Notes: generated by a model from the letters alone, not told the origin. Positions 16,859 through 26,046 are shown, numbered from the stretch's first letter. The stretch: DNA of 64,000 nucleotides from Kitasatospora cheerisanensis KCTC 2395 (GCF_000696185.1 NZ_KK853997.1:6441844-6505843), one strand, 5' to 3'. Numbers and translations: made by a program.

Positions 16859-18499
16859 ATGACCCGCGCCGACCTGGTCTTCACCGGAGGACCGATCCAC
16901 ACCGGCGACGCCGCCCGCACCCGGGCCTCCGCGCTGGCCGTCACCGGCGACCGGATCACCGCCGTCGGCCACGACGAGGTCCGAGAGCTGATCGGACCCG
17001 GCACCGAAGTCGTCGACCTGCACGGCAAGTTGCTGATCCCCGGGTTCCAGGACGCGCACATCCACGCGGTCTACGGCGGCATGGAGATGGCCGCCTGCGA
17101 CCTCACCGGCACCGTCGGCGTCGACGAGTACCTGCGGCGGATCGGCGAGTACGCCGCCGCCCACCCGGAACGGGAGTGGATCACCGGCGGCGGCTGGTCG
17201 ATGGAGAGCTTCGACGGCGGCCTGCCCACCCGGCAGCTGCTCGACCGGGTGGTCCCCGACCGGCCGGTGCTGCTGGCCAACCGCGACCACCACGGCGCCT
17301 GGGCCAACACCCGCGCCCTGGAAGCCGCCGGACTCACCCGCGACACCCCCGACCCGGCCGACGGCCGGATCGAACGCGAGCCCGACGGCACCCCCAGCGG
17401 CATGCTCCAGGAGGGCGCCTGCGGCCTGGTCGGCCAGCACGCCCCGCGGGCCACCGCCGCCGACCGGCTGGCCGGACTGCTGCGCGCCCAGCAGTTGCTG
17501 CACTCGCTCGGCATCACCGCCTGGCAGGACGCCCTGCTCGGCGACTTCGGCGGCAACCCCGACCCGTCCGACGCCTACCTGACCGCCGCCCAGGACGGCA
17601 CGCTGACCGCCCGGGTGGTCGGCGCACTCTGGTGGGACCGCGAGCGCGGCGCCGAGCAGATCCCCGAACTCGTGACCCGCCGCGAGAAGTTGAGCCACGG
17701 CCGGTTCCGGGCCGGCACGGTGAAGATCATGCAGGACGGCATCGCGGAGAACTTCACCGCCGCCCTCACCAGCCCCTACCTGGACGGCTGCGGCTGCGCC
17801 ACCGGCAACCGCGGCCTGAGCTTCGTCGACCCGCTCGCGCTGCGCGAGCACGTCACCGCACTCGACGCGCTCGACTTCCAGGTGCACTTCCACGCGCTCG
17901 GCGACCGCGCCGTCCGGGAGGCGCTGGACGCCGTCGAGGCGGCGATCGCCGCGAACGGGCGGCGCGGCAACCGGCACCACCTCGCCCACCTGCAACTCGT
18001 CCACCCCGACGACGTGGCGCGGTTCGCCGCGCTCGGCGCGACCGCCAACCTCCAACCGCTGTGGGCCGCCCACGAACCGCAGATGGACGAACTCACCATC
18101 CCCTTCCTCGGGCCCGAACGCGCCGCCTGGCAGTACCCGTTCGGCGACCTGCTGCGCAGCGGAGCCACCCTCGCCGCCGGCAGCGACTGGCCGGTGTCCA
18201 GCCCCGTCCCGCTGGAGGGCCTGCACGTCGCCGTCAACCGCCGCGAACCCGGCGCCGACCCCGGCACGCCGGTCTTCCTGCCCGAGCAGCGCCTCGACCT
18301 GGCCACCGCGCTGGCCGCCTACACCGCGGGCACCGCCCACCTGAACGGCCTCGACGACACCGGCACCCTCCACCCCGGCCACCTCGCCGACCTGGTGGTG
18401 CTCGACCGCGACCCGTTCGCCGCCCCGGCCGAGGAGATCGCCGACACCCGCGTGCTGCGCACCTACGTCGGCGGACGCGCCGTCTTCACCGCCCCCTGA
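16859..18499 (+). CDS. amidohydrolase family 3 (YtcJ-like) protein
   Basis: The product has 546 residues from the ATG at 16859 (GAAGGAG upstream). It starts with the small beta-sandwich LVFTGGPIHTGD, then the metal-binding QDAHIH (His67, His69) typical of the amidohydrolase_3 group. Further metal or active-site residues lie in FHALGDRAV and AAGSDWPVSSP near residue 440, with ending GHLADLVVLDRDP. These enzymes hydrolyse amide, carbamate or imine bonds; individual substrates are rarely known. It sits 49 bases after the permease and upstream of an FAD oxidase, so it is part of a catabolic operon. An 18-bp perfect inverted repeat follows its stop. Confidence 0.93.
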   Translation: MTRADLVFTGGPIHTGDAARTRASALAVTGDRITAVGHDEVRELIGPGTEVVDLHGKLLIPGFQDAHIHAVYGGMEMAACDLTGTVGVDEYLRRIGEYAAAHPEREWITGGGWSMESFDGGLPTRQLLDRVVPDRPVLLANRDHHGAWANTRALEAAGLTRDTPDPADGRIEREPDGTPSGMLQEGACGLVGQHAPRATAADRLAGLLRAQQLLHSLGITAWQDALLGDFGGNPDPSDAYLTAAQDGTLTARVVGALWWDRERGAEQIPELVTRREKLSHGRFRAGTVKIMQDGIAENFTAALTSPYLDGCGCATGNRGLSFVDPLALREHVTALDALDFQVHFHALGDRAVREALDAVEAAIAANGRRGNRHHLAHLQLVHPDDVARFAALGATANLQPLWAAHEPQMDELTIPFLGPERAAWQYPFGDLLRSGATLAAGSDWPVSSPVPLEGLHVAVNRREPGADPGTPVFLPEQRLDLATALAAYTAGTAHLNGLDDTGTLHPGHLADLVVLDRDPFAAPAEEIADTRVLRTYVGGRAVFTAP

Positions 18500-18501
18500 C
18501 C

Positions 18502-18547
18502 CGGACACCGTGTCAGGCCCGGGAGGGGAGGCCTGACACGGTGTCCG
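18502..18547. repeat. perfect 18-bp inverted repeat, terminator or operator
   Basis: Arms CGGACACCGTGTCAGGCC and its exact complement are separated by a 10-base loop (CGGGAGGGGA). It begins 2 bases after the amidohydrolase stop and ends 75 bases before the FAD oxidase. Each arm also contains a near-palindrome GACAC-n-GTGTC, so it could be a terminator/attenuator hairpin or a pair of operator half-sites. Confidence 0.75.
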
Positions 18548-18621
18548 TTGCCGGGCCCGGGACGGCCCGCATAACGTCCCAGCACGCACCGCCCCCCGAC
18601 CACCGGAAGCAGGACAGGCAC

Positions 18622-20001
18622 ATGACCACCGTCAACGGCGGCGTCTCCTTCTGGTACGCGGCGACCGGACTCCCCGAGCGCCGGCCGCCGCTGGCCGGCG
18701 ACACCCGGGCCGACGTCTGCGTGGTCGGCGGCGGCTACACCGGCCTGTGGGCGGCCTACTACCTGAAGCAGGCCGCCCCCGAGCTCGACGTGGTGCTGCT
18801 GGAGCGCGAGTTCTGCGGGTACGGGGCGTCCGGGCGCAACGGCGGCTGGCTCTACAACGGCATCGCCGGCCGCGGCCGCTACGCCCGGCTGCACGGCGAG
18901 GACGCCGCGCGGCGGCTCCAACTCGCCATGAACGACACGGTGTCCGAGACCCTGCGGGCCGCCGGCGCGGAGGGCATCGACTGCGACGCGCACCGCGGCG
19001 GAGTGCTGGAGATCGCCACCAGCCCCGCCCAACTCGCCCGGCTGAAGGAGCGGTTCGCCCACGAGCAGGCCTTCGGCGCCGACGAGGTACACCTGCTGAA
19101 CGCCGCACAGACCGCCGAACGGCTCTACGTGCCAGGCGCGTTGGGCGCCACCTGGACGCCGAACGGGGCGCGCGTGCACCCCGCGAAGCTGGTCCTCGGA
19201 CTCGCCCGCGCCGCCGAGCGGCTGGGCGTCCGGATCCACGAGTCGACGGCCGTCCGCGAGATCGCCCCCGGCCGGGCCGTCACCGCGCACGGCACCGTCA
19301 CCGCCCGCGCGGTGCTCCGCTGCACCGAGGGATTCACCGCCGGGATCCCCGGGCAGAAGCGCAGCTGGCTGCCGATGAACTCCTCGATGATCGCCACCGA
19401 GCCGCTGCCCGCCGAGGTCTGGGAGGCGATCGGCTGGGACGGCCGCGAGGTGCTCGGCGACGAGGCGCACGCCTACATGTACGCCCAGCGCACCGCCGAC
19501 GACCGGATCGCCCTCGGCGGTCGCGGACGCCCGTACCGCTACGGCTCCCGGATCGACCAGGACGGCGCCACCCCCGACGGCACCATGGCCCAACTCCGGG
19601 AGATCCTGCGGAAGATGTTCCCCGCCGCCGCCGACGCCCGGATCGACCACGCCTGGTCCGGCGTGCTCGGCGTCCCCCGCGACTGGTGCGCCGCCGTCGA
19701 CCTCGACCCCGCCACCGGACTCGGCTTCGCCGGCGGCTACGTCGGCAGCGGCGTCGCCACCACCAACCTGGCCGGCCGCACCCTGCGCGACCTGACCCTC
19801 CGCCACCTCGGCCGGGGCGGACGCACCGAGCTCACCGAACTGCCCTGGGTCGGCCACCGCGTCCGCCGCTGGGAACCCGAACCGCTGCGCTGGCTCGGCG
19901 TGCACGCCCTGTACGCCGCCTACCGGCACGCCGACCGCCACGAGCACGCCGCCACCTCGCCGCTGGCCGGCCTCGCCGACCGGATCAGCGGCCGCGCCTG
20001 A
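18622..20001 (+). CDS. FAD-dependent oxidoreductase, DAO / gamma-glutamylputrescine-oxidase-like
   Basis: The product has 459 residues from the ATG at 18622 (GGACAGG upstream). The FAD-binding Rossmann motif VCVVGGGYTGLWAAYYL (about 32-48) and the following GASGRNGGW are hallmarks of the DAO family close to PuuB-type gamma-glutamylputrescine oxidases. The C-terminal FAD segment reads GLGFAGGYVGSGVATTNLAG. It should oxidise a secondary or primary amine to an imine, with H2O2 or reduced acceptor as by-product. Together with the upstream permease and amidohydrolase it suggests uptake and breakdown of an amine or acylated amine. Polyamine catabolism is the closest known analogy but is not proven. 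Confidence 0.9.
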   Translation: MTTVNGGVSFWYAATGLPERRPPLAGDTRADVCVVGGGYTGLWAAYYLKQAAPELDVVLLEREFCGYGASGRNGGWLYNGIAGRGRYARLHGEDAARRLQLAMNDTVSETLRAAGAEGIDCDAHRGGVLEIATSPAQLARLKERFAHEQAFGADEVHLLNAAQTAERLYVPGALGATWTPNGARVHPAKLVLGLARAAERLGVRIHESTAVREIAPGRAVTAHGTVTARAVLRCTEGFTAGIPGQKRSWLPMNSSMIATEPLPAEVWEAIGWDGREVLGDEAHAYMYAQRTADDRIALGGRGRPYRYGSRIDQDGATPDGTMAQLREILRKMFPAAADARIDHAWSGVLGVPRDWCAAVDLDPATGLGFAGGYVGSGVATTNLAGRTLRDLTLRHLGRGGRTELTELPWVGHRVRRWEPEPLRWLGVHALYAAYRHADRHEHAATSPLAGLADRISGRA

Positions 20002-20047
20002 CCGTCCGCCGCCGACCGTCCGCCACCGACCGGGCCCCGCGCGCGGC

Positions 20048-20081
20048 GACGGCCCGCCGGGAGCGTCCCCGACGGGCCGTC
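20048..20081. terminator. bidirectional terminator
   Basis: Stem GACGGCCCGCCGGGAG against TCCCCGACGGGCCGTC with two mismatches, between the convergent FAD oxidase and adenosine-deaminase-like genes. Confidence 0.6.
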
Positions 20082-20094
20082 AGCTCCCGGGCCG

Positions 20095-21657
20095 CTACGG
20101 CTGCGCCAGCACCGTCTGCTCGAAGCCGCGGAGCGCGTTCTCCAGCCGCCACTCCAGGTCCGCCTTCGGGTTGGCCCGCAGCAGCGCCGCGCACTGCGGC
20201 GTCGGCGTCGTGCCCAGCGGGCGGCCCTGGCACTCCGGCACCGGCACGAAGCCGTTCCGGTCCCGCCACAGGCTGCGCCCGGCGACGAAGCCGTACTCCA
20301 GCGAGGTCCGCGCCAGGTCCTTCAAGTCCCGGTAGGTCAGCCCGTACGCCTGGGTGGCCCGCACGTACTCGTGGGTGATGTCGATCCGCTCCACGCCCGG
20401 GTCGTCGGTGGACAGCGCGGCCGGCACCCCGTTCTTCCGGTACAGCGCGAACGGGTGGTCCTGGCCGGAGACCTGGAGGATCTGCTCGTTGGAGGTGAGC
20501 GGCACCTCCACCAGCACCTTGCGCTCGGCGAGGGTGCGCAGCAGGCCGGCCGGGTCGTCCTCGTGCGCGACGTCCACGCCGTGGCCGATCCGCTCGGCGT
20601 GGCCGGTCAGCACCGCCTCGCGGATGTGGAAGCGCAGGTCCTCCGGCTTGGCCAGGCCCGGCGCCAACTCGCCCGCGTGCAGGCTGATGTGGGCCTTCGG
20701 GTAGAGCGGGTGCAGGTAGTCCAGCATCCGCATCTGGAGGTCGTAGTTGTCCAGCGAGGACTGGTAGTCCTCCGGCTGCACCAGGTTCACCGCGACGAAC
20801 CGCTCGTCCTGGGAGGCGAGTTCCATGCCGAGGAGCAGTTGGGTGAAGACCCGCTCCGGGGCGGCCGCGCGGGACGCCTGTGACTGGATCCGCACCGTGA
20901 CGGCGCAGCCCGCCCGGGCCCGGGCGGTGCCGCACTGCTCGGTGTCCTGGTACTCCGCCATGGCCCGGTCCAGGTCGCCGCGCGCCTGGTCCACCAGGGC
21001 CTGCACCTGGCCGTCCGCGAGCAGCTTCTGCCGCAGCGCCGCGAAGTCCGGGTCGAAGCCGGTCTTCGCCGCGAGCGCCGCCGCCCCGCCGGAGGCCGGT
21101 GTCAGCATGGTCTCCAGGTAGCTCTGGTGCTGCGCGGCCATGGTGTCGGTGACCTCGGCGAGCATCCGGCCCGGGTGGCGCCAGCTGGCCTCGCCGAACT
21201 TGCCGAAGGTGGCGAAGAAGTGGTCGTGACCGGACTCCGCGCCCGGGGTGAAGTCCTGCATCGACCAGGCCCGCACCACCTGGGTGCGGAACGCCTGGTC
21301 GGTCACCGCGTCCTGCGCCGGGCGCGCGGTGCCCTGGCACGGGCCGTTCGCCGAGACGTACGTCGCCGAGTCGATGCACAGGCCGTCCTCGGCGGCCAGC
21401 TGGATCAGCAGCTCGGTCGACGCCGCGCCCGACAGGTGGTTGTGCAGGTCGCCGCCCTTCGGCAACTGCCGCATGAAGGCGTGCAGTCGGGCCGGGTCCT
21501 GGCGGATCCCGTCCAGGTACGCGGCCACCCTCCCCTCCGAGGGACGCCCGCCGGGCAGCTGGGGCCCGGCCTGGGCGGAGGCCATCGGCGCGAGCAGCGC
21601 CGCGCAGGCGACGAGAGCGGCCGTGGTGGTACGGCGTAGCGAGATCATGGCCGCCAT
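20095..21657 (-). CDS. secreted adenosine deaminase-like metal-dependent hydrolase
   Basis: The product has 520 residues from the ATG at 21657; a second ATG three codons later is equally possible. It has a Sec signal peptide (about 4-30, ending in an Ala-X-Ala site). Deaminase motifs: metal-binding KGGDLHNHLSG (His72, His74), substrate region SLHAGE (His327, catalytic Glu330), ERIGHGVDV (His359), and STDDP (Asp418, Asp419). By family it removes the amino group of adenosine or a related purine, outside the cell. It is longer than cytoplasmic adenosine deaminase because of an insertion around residues 105-270 that contains several Cys and suggests the ADGF-like secreted group. Confidence 0.9.
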   Translation of the reverse strand: MAAMISLRRTTTAALVACAALLAPMASAQAGPQLPGGRPSEGRVAAYLDGIRQDPARLHAFMRQLPKGGDLHNHLSGAASTELLIQLAAEDGLCIDSATYVSANGPCQGTARPAQDAVTDQAFRTQVVRAWSMQDFTPGAESGHDHFFATFGKFGEASWRHPGRMLAEVTDTMAAQHQSYLETMLTPASGGAAALAAKTGFDPDFAALRQKLLADGQVQALVDQARGDLDRAMAEYQDTEQCGTARARAGCAVTVRIQSQASRAAAPERVFTQLLLGMELASQDERFVAVNLVQPEDYQSSLDNYDLQMRMLDYLHPLYPKAHISLHAGELAPGLAKPEDLRFHIREAVLTGHAERIGHGVDVAHEDDPAGLLRTLAERKVLVEVPLTSNEQILQVSGQDHPFALYRKNGVPAALSTDDPGVERIDITHEYVRATQAYGLTYRDLKDLARTSLEYGFVAGRSLWRDRNGFVPVPECQGRPLGTTPTPQCAALLRANPKADLEWRLENALRGFEQTVLAQP

Positions 21658-21771
21658 GCTGACGTCCCGTCAGCCGCCGCACCCCACGCGGCCGCGCGTG
21701 TCGCGCCCGCACCATCCGAAAGAGTGGCCGCCCGCCGGGCCCCCTGCCGGGCCCCGCTGGCGCCTGCCGGG

Positions 21772-23415
21772 TCAGGCCTTGGCGAGCACCTCGCCGACCA
21801 GGGCGCGGGCCTCCTCCTGGACCTGCGCCAGGTGGTCCGCGCCGCGGAAGCTCTCGGCGTAGATCTTGTACACGTCCTCGGTGCCGGACGGCCGGGCCGC
21901 GAACCAGGCGTTCTCGGTGCAGACCTTGAGGCCGCCGATCGCCGCGTCGTTGCCCGGGGCGCGGGTGAGCACGGCCGTGATCGGCTCGCCCGCCAGCTCC
22001 GCCGCCGTGACCCGGTCCGCGTCCAGCGCGGCCAGCGCCGCCTTCTGCTCCCGGTCGGCGGGCGCGTCGACCCGCGCGTACACGGGGTCGCCGTGCCGGG
22101 CCGTCAGGTCGCGGTAGTGCTCGGACGGGGTGCGGCCGGTGGCGGCCGTGATCTCGGACGCCAGCAGGGCCAGCAGGATGCCGTCCTTGTCGGTGGTCCA
22201 CGGCGAGCCGTCGCGCCGCAGGAACGACGCGCCCGCGGACTCCTCGCCGCCGAAGCCGACCGTCCCGTTCAGCAGCCCGTCCACGAACCACTTGAAGCCG
22301 ACCGGGACTTCGAGCAGCTCCCGGCCGAGCGCGCCCGCCACCCGGTCGATCATCGAGGAGGACACCAGCGTCTTGCCGACCGCGGCCGCCGCCGGCCAGC
22401 CCTCCCTGGTCCGGAACAGGTAGTCGATCGCCACCGCCAGGTAGTGGTTCGGGTTCATCAGGCCGCCGTCGGGCGTCACGATGCCGTGCCGGTCCGCGTC
22501 CGCGTCGTTGCCGGTGGCCAGCGTGAACGCCTCCCGGCGCTCGATCAGCGAGGCCATCGCGTACGGCGAGGAGCAGTCCATCCGGATCTTCCCGTCCCAG
22601 TCCAGCGTCATGAACCGCCAGGTCGGATCGGTCAGCGGGTTGACCACCGTCAGGTCCAGCCGGTGCGTCTCGGCGATCCGGCCCCAGTACGCGACGGACG
22701 CCCCGCCGAGCGGGTCGGCGCCGATCCGCACCCCCGCCGAGCGCACCGCGTCCAGGTCCAGCACCGCCGGCAGGTCGTCCACGTACGCGCCCAGGAAGTC
22801 GTAGCGGCCCGTGGTGCCCGCCGCCAGCGCCCGCGGGTACGGGATCCGGCGCACCCCCTTCAGGCCCGCCTCCAGCAGCTCGTTGGCGCGGCGCTCGATC
22901 CAGCCGGTGGCCTTCGAGTCGGCCGGGCCGCCGTGCGGCGGGTTGTACTTGAACCCGCCGTCGGCCGGCGGATTGTGCGAGGGCGTCACCACGATGCCGT
23001 CCGCCAGCGCGGCCGGCAGGCTCCGGTTGTGCGCGAGGATCGCGCGCGACACCGCGGGCGTCGGCGTGTACCCGTCCGCCGAGTCCAGCAGCACCGTCAC
23101 CCCGTTCGCCGCCAGCACCTCCAGCGTGGTCGCCCGGGCCGGCTCGGACAGCGCGTGGGTGTCGATGCCGAGGAACAGCGGCCCCGTGGTGCCCCGTTCC
23201 GCCCGGTAGTCGCAGATCGCCTGCGCCGTCGCCGCGATGTGGTCCTCGTTGAACGCCGCCTTCGACGCCGAACCCCGGTGGCCCGAGGTGCCGAACGCCA
23301 CCCGCTGCCCGACGTCCGCCGGATCCGGGTGCAAGGTGTAGTAGGCCGTCACCAGGCGGGCGACGTCGATCAGGTCCTGCGGCTGCGCCGGCTGCCCGGC
23401 CCGTGCGTGCACCAT
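21772..23415 (-). CDS. pgm: alpha-D-glucose phosphate-specific phosphoglucomutase
   Basis: The product has 547 residues from the ATG at 23415 (AGGAGAG upstream), the usual length of this enzyme. It interconverts glucose 1-phosphate and glucose 6-phosphate in the cytoplasm. Motifs: AFGTSGHRG (40-48), phosphoserine loop VTPSHNPP (Ser146), magnesium loop DADADRHG (Asp304, 306, 308), sugar loop FGGEESAGASF (about 382-392), and phosphate-binding RPSGTE near the end. It precedes the galactose genes by 1.5 kb and would receive the glucose 1-phosphate that galT/galK activity generates, though it is transcribed separately. Confidence 0.96.
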   Translation of the reverse strand: MVHARAGQPAQPQDLIDVARLVTAYYTLHPDPADVGQRVAFGTSGHRGSASKAAFNEDHIAATAQAICDYRAERGTTGPLFLGIDTHALSEPARATTLEVLAANGVTVLLDSADGYTPTPAVSRAILAHNRSLPAALADGIVVTPSHNPPADGGFKYNPPHGGPADSKATGWIERRANELLEAGLKGVRRIPYPRALAAGTTGRYDFLGAYVDDLPAVLDLDAVRSAGVRIGADPLGGASVAYWGRIAETHRLDLTVVNPLTDPTWRFMTLDWDGKIRMDCSSPYAMASLIERREAFTLATGNDADADRHGIVTPDGGLMNPNHYLAVAIDYLFRTREGWPAAAAVGKTLVSSSMIDRVAGALGRELLEVPVGFKWFVDGLLNGTVGFGGEESAGASFLRRDGSPWTTDKDGILLALLASEITAATGRTPSEHYRDLTARHGDPVYARVDAPADREQKAALAALDADRVTAAELAGEPITAVLTRAPGNDAAIGGLKVCTENAWFAARPSGTEDVYKIYAESFRGADHLAQVQEEARALVGEVLAKA

Positions 23416-23524
23416 GGTCGCTTCTCTCCTCGGTCGGTACGGCAAGGATGCCCGCCGACCATCATGCGGGCCACACCGCGCCAACTGCGGGAACGCGAAC
23501 CGAACCTGGCGGTGCGTCGGAGGG

Positions 23525-24325
23525 CTACCGCTTGCGCCCCCGCTTCGCCTGGGCCGCGCCCTTGCCCTGACCCTTGCCCGGCGCCTGCCCCTGGCGGCCC
23601 GCCGCGCCGCGCGGCTTCTGCTGCCGGCCGCCCGGCTGCGCCGGGGACTTGGCGGACCGGGCGGCGGCCTTCTTCGCGGCGGGCTGCTTCTTCGCCGGCT
23701 CGGCCGCGGCCCGGCCGCGCGAACTGTTCGCGGTGCGGCCGCGCACGATGCCGATGAACTCCTCGACCAGGTCGGTGGTCGCCTCCTCCGGCCAGGCCAG
23801 CGCCACCTGCGACTGCGGGACGTCCCCGGTCAGCGGGCGGTAGGTCAGATCGCGGCGGTGGTGCAGCCGGGCCAGCGACTGCGGGACGGCCAGCACACCG
23901 ACGTTCGCCGCCACCAGCTCGATCGCGTCGGCGGTGGTGGCCGGCCGCTCGAACGCCGGCCGGCCGGGGAGCTCCGGCCAGTCCAGGGTGTCGTCCTGCG
24001 GGTGGAAGACGATCTCCTCGTCGAGGTCCGCGACGGCGACCTCCTCGGCGGCCGCCAGCCAGTGGTCCTTCGGGAACACCACCACGGTGGCCTCGGTGTA
24101 CAGCGGGATCGCGCTCAGCACCGTCCGGTCCACCGGCAGCCGCACCAGGCCCGCGTCCGCGCCGCCGGACAGCAGCAGGCCGTGCCCGTCCGCGGGCGTG
24201 GCCTGCAGCAGCTCCAGCGGAACGTCCGGCAGCCGCTCACCCCACACCCGCAGCCACTTGGTCGGGGTCACGCCCGGCACGTACACCAGGCGGAAGGAAG
24301 CGGAGGGCTGCTCGATCTCGGTCAC
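23525..24325 (-). CDS. LysR-type substrate-binding domain protein lacking the DNA-binding domain
   Basis: The product has about 266 residues from the GTG at 24325 (a GTG at 24343 is also possible). Residues 1-200 match the periplasmic-binding-protein-like effector domain of LysR regulators: SFRLVYVPGVTPTKW, then LLLSGGADAGLVRLP and LVAANVGVLAVPQSLARL. No winged helix-turn-helix precedes it. The last about 65 residues are a Lys/Arg/Ala/Gln-rich tail that could bind nucleic acid non-specifically. Such HTH-less proteins recur in Streptomyces divergent from a DUF5997 gene, exactly as here, so the pair probably works together. The actual role is unknown. Confidence 0.85.
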   Translation of the reverse strand: MTEIEQPSASFRLVYVPGVTPTKWLRVWGERLPDVPLELLQATPADGHGLLLSGGADAGLVRLPVDRTVLSAIPLYTEATVVVFPKDHWLAAAEEVAVADLDEEIVFHPQDDTLDWPELPGRPAFERPATTADAIELVAANVGVLAVPQSLARLHHRRDLTYRPLTGDVPQSQVALAWPEEATTDLVEEFIGIVRGRTANSSRGRAAAEPAKKQPAAKKAAARSAKSPAQPGGRQQKPRGAAGRQGQAPGKGQGKGAAQAKRGRKR

Positions 24326-24369
24326 ACCGTCCAGGCTACCCACCGTGACCTGGGCAGGTGCGCACTCCC

Positions 24370-24375
24370 TATACC
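24370..24375 (+). promoter_or_regulatory. candidate -10 element (TATACC) of the DUF5997 gene
   Basis: TATACC lies 9 bases upstream of the DUF5997 ATG, so transcription would start at or within a few bases of the start codon and the mRNA would be leaderless or nearly so. No Shine-Dalgarno sequence is present to contradict this. Confidence 0.5.
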
Positions 24376-24384
24376 CTTGGACCC

Positions 24385-24774
24385 ATGACTACGCCCAAGC
24401 CCAAGAGCACCCAGACCATGAAGCCCGCGACCGCGGCCAAGAAGCTGGGGATCTACCTGGCGGCGACCCCCGCCGAGTTCCAGGCGGGCGTCGTCACCCG
24501 CGACGAGCTCAACGCCATGCAGGCCACCCCGCCGCAGTGGCTCGCCGACCTGCGCCGCAACGGCCCGCACCCGCGCCAGGTGGTCGCCGCCCGCCTCGGC
24601 ATCTCCGTCACCGGCCTGAACCGGGCCGGCGTCTCCGAGGCCCTCACCAGCGAGCAGATCGACGCCCTCCGCGAGGAGAACCCGGACTGGCTCCAGCGCG
24701 AGCGCACCATCCAGGCCGAGGTCCGCAAGGAGGCCCAGCGCCTCAAGGACAAGCCGGCGCCGAAGAAGAAGTAA
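24385..24774 (+). CDS. DUF5997 family protein
   Basis: The product has 129 residues from the ATG at 24385. It is a small basic cytoplasmic protein: TMKPATAAKKLGIYLAATP near the start, then ELNAMQATPPQWLADLRRNG and RQVVAARLGISVTGLNRAG, which resembles a helix-turn-helix. The end is Lys-rich (DKPAPKKK). The family is widespread in actinobacteria with no established function. It is divergent from the HTH-less LysR-like gene with only about 59 bp between starts, so the two share a regulatory region. Confidence 0.85.
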   Translation: MTTPKPKSTQTMKPATAAKKLGIYLAATPAEFQAGVVTRDELNAMQATPPQWLADLRRNGPHPRQVVAARLGISVTGLNRAGVSEALTSEQIDALREENPDWLQRERTIQAEVRKEAQRLKDKPAPKKK

Positions 24775-24798
24775 CCGCCGCGCCGGCACCGAACGCCC

Positions 24799-24831
24799 AC
24801 GCCCCGGGACGGATCATCCGCCCCGGGGCGT
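24799..24831 (+). terminator. terminator after the DUF5997 gene
   Basis: A 14-bp stem with one mismatch (ACGCCCCGGGACGG against CCGCCCCGGGGCGT) around a 5-base loop ATCAT, followed by TCGCGTT. Confidence 0.65.
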
Positions 24832-24895
24832 TCGCGTTCCCGTCCCGGGCCGCCCTGCTGCCACGCCGACCGGGCACGACCCGGCGCGCCCGGTG

Positions 24896-24932
24896 TGTTG
24901 CATTGCGGTGCTTCATGTTTGAAAATGTTCGA
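24896..24932 (+). promoter_or_regulatory. candidate DeoR (galactose regulator) operator upstream of galT
   Basis: Three direct repeats TGTTGCA (24896), TGTTTGA (24916) and TGTTCGA (24926) with start-to-start spacings of 20 and 10 bases, all on the same face of the helix. The same 20/10 pattern occurs on the minus strand between galK and the DeoR gene. It ends 31 bases before the galT start. Confidence 0.6.
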
Positions 24933-24963
24933 TGTGATGGTCGAATCTCGAGGGAGCGCCGCC

Positions 24964-26046
24964 GTGCACAAGACGGTGACCAAGCTGGCCGACGGCCGGG
25001 AGCTGATCTACTACGACACCGAGCCCACGGTGCGCGACGCCGTCGACGCGCGCCCGCTGGAGCCGGCCGCGAGCGTCTCCGAGATCCGGATCGACCCGTT
25101 CACCGGGGACGCCGTCACCATCGCCGCGCACCGCCAGGGCCGCACCTACCACCCGCCGGCCGACGAGTGCCCGCTGTGCCCGTCCCGGGACGGGCGGCTC
25201 AGCGAAGTGCCCGCCGCGGACTACCGGGTGGCGGTCTTCGAGAACCGCTTCCCGTCGCTGGCCGGCTCCTCCGCCGACCACGTCGCCCCCTGGTCGGACG
25301 GCCCGTACGCGCTCACCCCCGGCACCGGCCGCTGCGAGGTGGTCTGCTTCACCTCCGACCACGGCGCCTCCTTCGTCGACCTGAGCGAGCAGCAGGCCCG
25401 CCTGGTCCTCGACGCCTGGACCGACCGCACCGCCGAACTGCACACCCGCCCCGACGTCCGGCAGGTGTACTGCTTCGAGAACCGCGGCGCCGACATCGGC
25501 GTCACCCTCGGCCACCCGCACGGCCAGATCTACGCCTTCCCGTTCACCACCCCGCGCACCGCGCAGGCCCTCGCCCGGGCCGCGGAACACCTGCGCGCCA
25601 CCGGCCGCAACCTGTACGACGACGTGCTCGCCGCCGAACGCGCCACCGCCGGCCGGGAGGACTCCCGGGTCGTGCTGGCCGGCGAGCACTGGACGGCGTT
25701 CGTCCCGTTCGCCGCCCGCTGGCCGTACGAGGTCCACCTGTACCCCCACCGCCGGGTCGCCGACCTCACCGAACTCGACGAGCCGGCCCGCGCCGAGTTC
25801 CCCCGGATCTACCTGGACCTGCTGCGCCGCTTCGACCGGCTGTTCCCCGAGCCGGCCCCGTACATCGCCGCCTGGCACCAGACGCCGCGCCCCGCCGAGA
25901 CCGAACTCGCCCTGCACCTGGAGCTGTTCACCATCCGGCGGACCGCCGGCAAGCTCAAGTACCTGGCCGGCACCGAGTCCGGCATGGGCGCGTTCATGAA
26001 CGACATCCGCCCCGAGACCGCGGCCCGCACCCTGCGCGAGCTGTAA
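24964..26046 (+). CDS. galT: galactose-1-phosphate uridylyltransferase
   Basis: The product has 360 residues from the GTG at 24964 (GAGGGAG upstream); an earlier in-frame GTG at 24895 lies inside the operator. It transfers UMP from UDP-glucose to galactose 1-phosphate (Leloir pathway). Motifs: zinc-type ECPLCPS (Cys69, Cys72), VFENRFPSL (91-99), and the catalytic HPHGQIY (184-190), whose second His forms the uridylyl intermediate. It converges on galK, an unusual arrangement because many relatives have galT-galE-galK in one operon. No galE is visible in the window. Regulation by the DeoR protein at 27394 is suggested by shared repeats. Confidence 0.96.
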   Translation: MHKTVTKLADGRELIYYDTEPTVRDAVDARPLEPAASVSEIRIDPFTGDAVTIAAHRQGRTYHPPADECPLCPSRDGRLSEVPAADYRVAVFENRFPSLAGSSADHVAPWSDGPYALTPGTGRCEVVCFTSDHGASFVDLSEQQARLVLDAWTDRTAELHTRPDVRQVYCFENRGADIGVTLGHPHGQIYAFPFTTPRTAQALARAAEHLRATGRNLYDDVLAAERATAGREDSRVVLAGEHWTAFVPFAARWPYEVHLYPHRRVADLTELDEPARAEFPRIYLDLLRRFDRLFPEPAPYIAAWHQTPRPAETELALHLELFTIRRTAGKLKYLAGTESGMGAFMNDIRPETAARTLREL

